Assembly (NCBI GenBank): GCA_040437565.1
Contig: JBDOQK010000086.1
Coordinates: 1 to 64,000, forward strand
Source: Albugo candida
Lineage: Eukaryota > Oomycota > Peronosporomycetes > Albuginales
DNA length: 64,000 bases
Reading direction: 5' to 3'
Of the stretch, positions 61,347 to 64,000 are shown one piece after another. A program made the translations under genes and the position numbers. The notes below the pieces were generated by a model that saw nothing but the letters and a program-made list of their open reading frames with translations, made no database searches and was not told the origin of the DNA. How positions within the stretch are numbered: the first letter of the stretch is position 1; every line of letters begins with the position of its first letter.

Positions 61347-63094
61347 GATATAGTTTATAATCCTAAATTGTGTCGAACTTCAATTCGCTCCGCTGATATT
61401 ACTTCATTTGATCGGACCTCCTAGTTTGTAATAGTGACTATGTGTCGAAGATCGTGATTATGAATCATTTAACCACGTCTTCGAAAAACGCCAGAACAAT
61501 ACTGGCATGTGCGTGTATCTTATGGGTATAGCTTTCAAAAGTAGAACATCTGGGAATAAAAAGAGATTTGCACTCCAGTATCTTTCCAATCGTGTCTCCT
61601 CTGATAAGTACTTATATATTTTGCAATTATACCGGAGTTTGTAATACTATTTCTCTTGGGTGACACTGTGTGCATGAGTACGACGGTTGGAGGGGTTGCT
61701 TGGTAGAGGTCATACCCATTCCTCTCTGACGCGAAACGTTTGATCTTTTGACAAGTGATACATTTGCAGTGCCTATGGCTCATCCAATTTCAAAAAGCAT
61801 GTCCTTTCTGATCGTGAAAGCTATTTTAGTCAACCCTCTTGGTTCTATGGAGTTCTTTTTGCAGACGTTTCACACAGCTTCACCTTAAAGCCATGTGCTT
61901 CAGAAAAGCGACTCTGATTCTGAAAGCACAATACAGTATAAGTGCAAGGTGGCTCTCGACCACCATACATCCATTTATACATACTAAAGCGCGGCATTTC
62001 ATTGGATATAGGGTTTTTTATTAATGCCTCGCAATTTTTGTCTTAGTTTGGCCACAACGAGACTTTAAGCTTCATTTTATGACATTTAGTTTCACAATAA
62101 GCATTCATGAGAGATCTCTAAGCTCAAGCTGATCAATTAAATGGAATATATCAGGCCGCCAGGTACGTGCNNNNNNNNNNNNNNNNNNNNNNNNNNNNNN
62201 NNNNNNNNNNNNNNNNNNNNNNNNNNNNNNNNNNNNNNNNNNNNNNNNNNNNNNNNNNNNNNNNNNNNNNGATATAGTTTATAATCCTAAATTGTGTCGA
62301 ACTTCAATTCGCTCCGCTGATATTACTTCATTTGATCGGACCTCCTAGTTTGTAATAGTGACTATGTGTCGAAGATCGTGATTATGAATCATTTAACCAC
62401 GTCTTCGAAAAACGCCAGAACAATACTGGCATGTGCGTGTATCTTATGGGTATAGCTTTCAAAAGTAGAACATCTGGGAATAAAAAGAGATTTGCACTCC
62501 AGTATCTTTCCAATCGTGTCTCCTCTGATAAGTACTTATATATTTTGCAATTATACCGGAGTTTGTAATACTATTTCTCTTGGGTGACACTGTGTGCATG
62601 AGTACGACGGTTGGAGGGGTTGCTTGGTAGAGGTCATACCCATTCCTCTCTGACGCGAAACGTTTGATCTTTTGACAAGTGATACATTTGCAGTGCCTAT
62701 GGCTCATCCAATTTCAAAAAGCATGTCCTTTCTGATCGTGAAAGCTATTTTAGTCAACCCTCTTGGTTCTATGGAGTTCTTTTTGCAGACGTTTCACACA
62801 GCTTCACCTTAAAGCCATGTGCTTCAGAAAAGCGACTCTGATTCTGAAAGCACAATACAGTATAAGTGCAAGGTGGCTCTCGACCACCATACATCCATTT
62901 ATACATACTAAAGCGCGGCATTTCATTGGATATAGGGTTTTTTATTAATGCCTCGCAATTTTTGTCTTAGTTTGGCCACAACGAGACTTTAAGCTTCATT
63001 TTATGACATTTAGTTTCACAATAAGCATTCATGAGAGATCTCTAAGCTCAAGCTGATCAATTAAATGGAATATATCAGGCCGCCAGGTACGTGC
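61347..63094. repeat. Gap-flank duplication, 824 bp, around a 100-N gap
   Basis: Bases 61,347-62,170 recur as 62,271-63,094 across the N run at 62,171-62,270. Frames in the two copies (82 codons on the minus strand, 61 on the plus) are identical, so it is assembly doubling. The unit holds no gene I recognise; the minus-strand frame contains HCKCITCQKIKRFASERNG. Confidence 0.9.
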
Positions 63095-63299
63095 GGCATG
63101 ACAGAGCACGTACCCGTTTTGTAAGGGTTACAAAGCTAGATGCATATTGGATAGGCCATGACGTCACTCCGAACTTCTAAAACGATCTAGAAGGATAGGG
63201 TTAGAGATAGAATGGAGTAGCGAACAAAGGACCTAATGTTTTCAAGTAAAAATATACCTAGTGAAGCACACGTCTACACAGGAAGGCACTGCCACCAGA

Positions 63300-64000
63300 T
63301 AAACCGCACCCAATGTTGCTTCACGTGTGCGAACGTGATCGAAGCGGGACGTCAACATCGGTGAAAGATCTTACAAATAAGTTAAACGTCTTCGCAGGTG
63401 TTTGCTGCCAATTTATTAGGATATCCAGCTCCGACTATCTTTTCGTATCTTACCAGTTCGAGAACGCTATTGGTTCTTACAACAATCACATCCAGGCATC
63501 ATCCTGTGCAATCAAAAGCATTTTTACTATGTCGTAAGATACCAGCATTTGATTTCTGATTGCAACAGGACACGTCCAATTTGGGAGGAGCTCTATCCGT
63601 CGTGGAAAATTTTCTTCTCTGTTCGACCACGCTGGTCGCACATCGCGTGTGCACGGATTACTGCACTTCGTGATGCGTGGAAACCCTTTCTGCTGGAGCG
63701 GAGGACCTCTGGCTTATATTAGTCGCGGCTTCGATTCATTGAATTTGGAGGAATCGGAACCAAAGACGTTTTCGGTCACGGCACTTTAACACCTACTTCA
63801 TCTGCTGTTTTCGGTGTTTTATAGCACCCAGAGTGTCCATATCCGTACTTACAACGGCAGTGCTATTCCACGGATCACCTGAAACATTTCACGAATTTAT
63901 TTGAGTCATAGCAACATACTGGTTCAGCACGAAGACACTTCTCTGTACGGCCCATTCTTCTTCAACTTTGGCGAGGCTAAAGCACGAGACGCACCTAGAG
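63300..64000 (+). mobile_element. Probable LINE, tail of the reverse-transcriptase protein
   Basis: Near 63,556-63,720 one plus-strand frame reads DCNRTRPIWEELYPSW, then SVRPRWSHIACARITALRDAWKPFLLERR. This follows the pattern of the cysteine-histidine region after the RT domain of oomycete non-LTR elements (D/W-C-P-x-A-x-x-I-W followed by a tryptophan-rich stretch and a W-x-P motif). A stop interrupts it near 63,720, and other frames carry on in protein-like fashion (SLYGPFFFNFGEAKARD at the right edge). The RT domain itself is not seen. The element may continue beyond the window. Alternatively the last 300 bases belong to a different, unrecognised gene. Confidence 0.35.

Noticed and set aside
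61535-62948. Twice-repeated 82- and 61-codon frames suggesting a gene pair
   Set aside because: They lie in the 824-bp gap-flank duplication; the two copies are the same sequence.

Overview
The window is 64 kb of eukaryotic, AT-leaning, gene-poor DNA. An oomycete (a biotrophic, Albugo-like genome is my best guess) fits best. The grounds are one clean 78-nt GT-AG intron, decayed Ty1/copia elements, a DDE transposase of a class known from fungi and oomycetes, a Mutator-like (MULE) transposase tail, a LINE-like tail, and a lone intact short secreted-protein gene. A fungus cannot be excluded. I see no bacterial operons, tRNA, rRNA or CRISPR. Almost everything is broken: most of the window reads as a graveyard of host genes and transposable elements.

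Layout. 0-11 kb: three copia-type fossil fragments (about 0.4-1.1, 2.85-3.05 and 4.1-6.0 kb), a possible minus-strand exon near 1.9 kb, and a charged hypothetical protein on the minus strand at 9.35-9.85 kb. 11-20.5 kb: little I can identify. 20.5-32 kb: a diverged segmental duplication. Copy A (about 21.55-25.2 kb) and copy B (about 28.37-31.9 kb) share the order leader, secreted-protein gene, TPR-like gene. In copy B the 238-residue secreted protein is intact; in copy A its counterpart is decayed. A broken nucleotidyltransferase of the PAP/OAS1 type follows copy A. 34.3-39.6 kb: a long copia fossil with recognisable Gag, protease, integrase, RT and RNase H parts. 43.6-44.3 kb: a broken multi-pass membrane protein. 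50.4-52.4 kb: a host gene with a PDZ-like domain, one intron and one apparent single-base slip. 53.1-55.3 kb: a minus-strand DDE transposase pseudogene head to head with a MULE transposase tail. The far right end carries a probable LINE tail.

Assembly. There are 13 runs of N of exactly 100 bases. At eight of them the sequence before the gap is repeated directly after it (154, 154, 317, 148, 839, 186, 199 and 824 bp). These look like unmerged overlapping contig ends, so about 2.8 kb of the window is probably duplicated by the assembly only.

No multi-gene system that works together is visible. The best candidate for new biology is the single intact secreted protein at 28,855-29,571, with its 27-bp coding repeats, set among decayed paralogous DNA.
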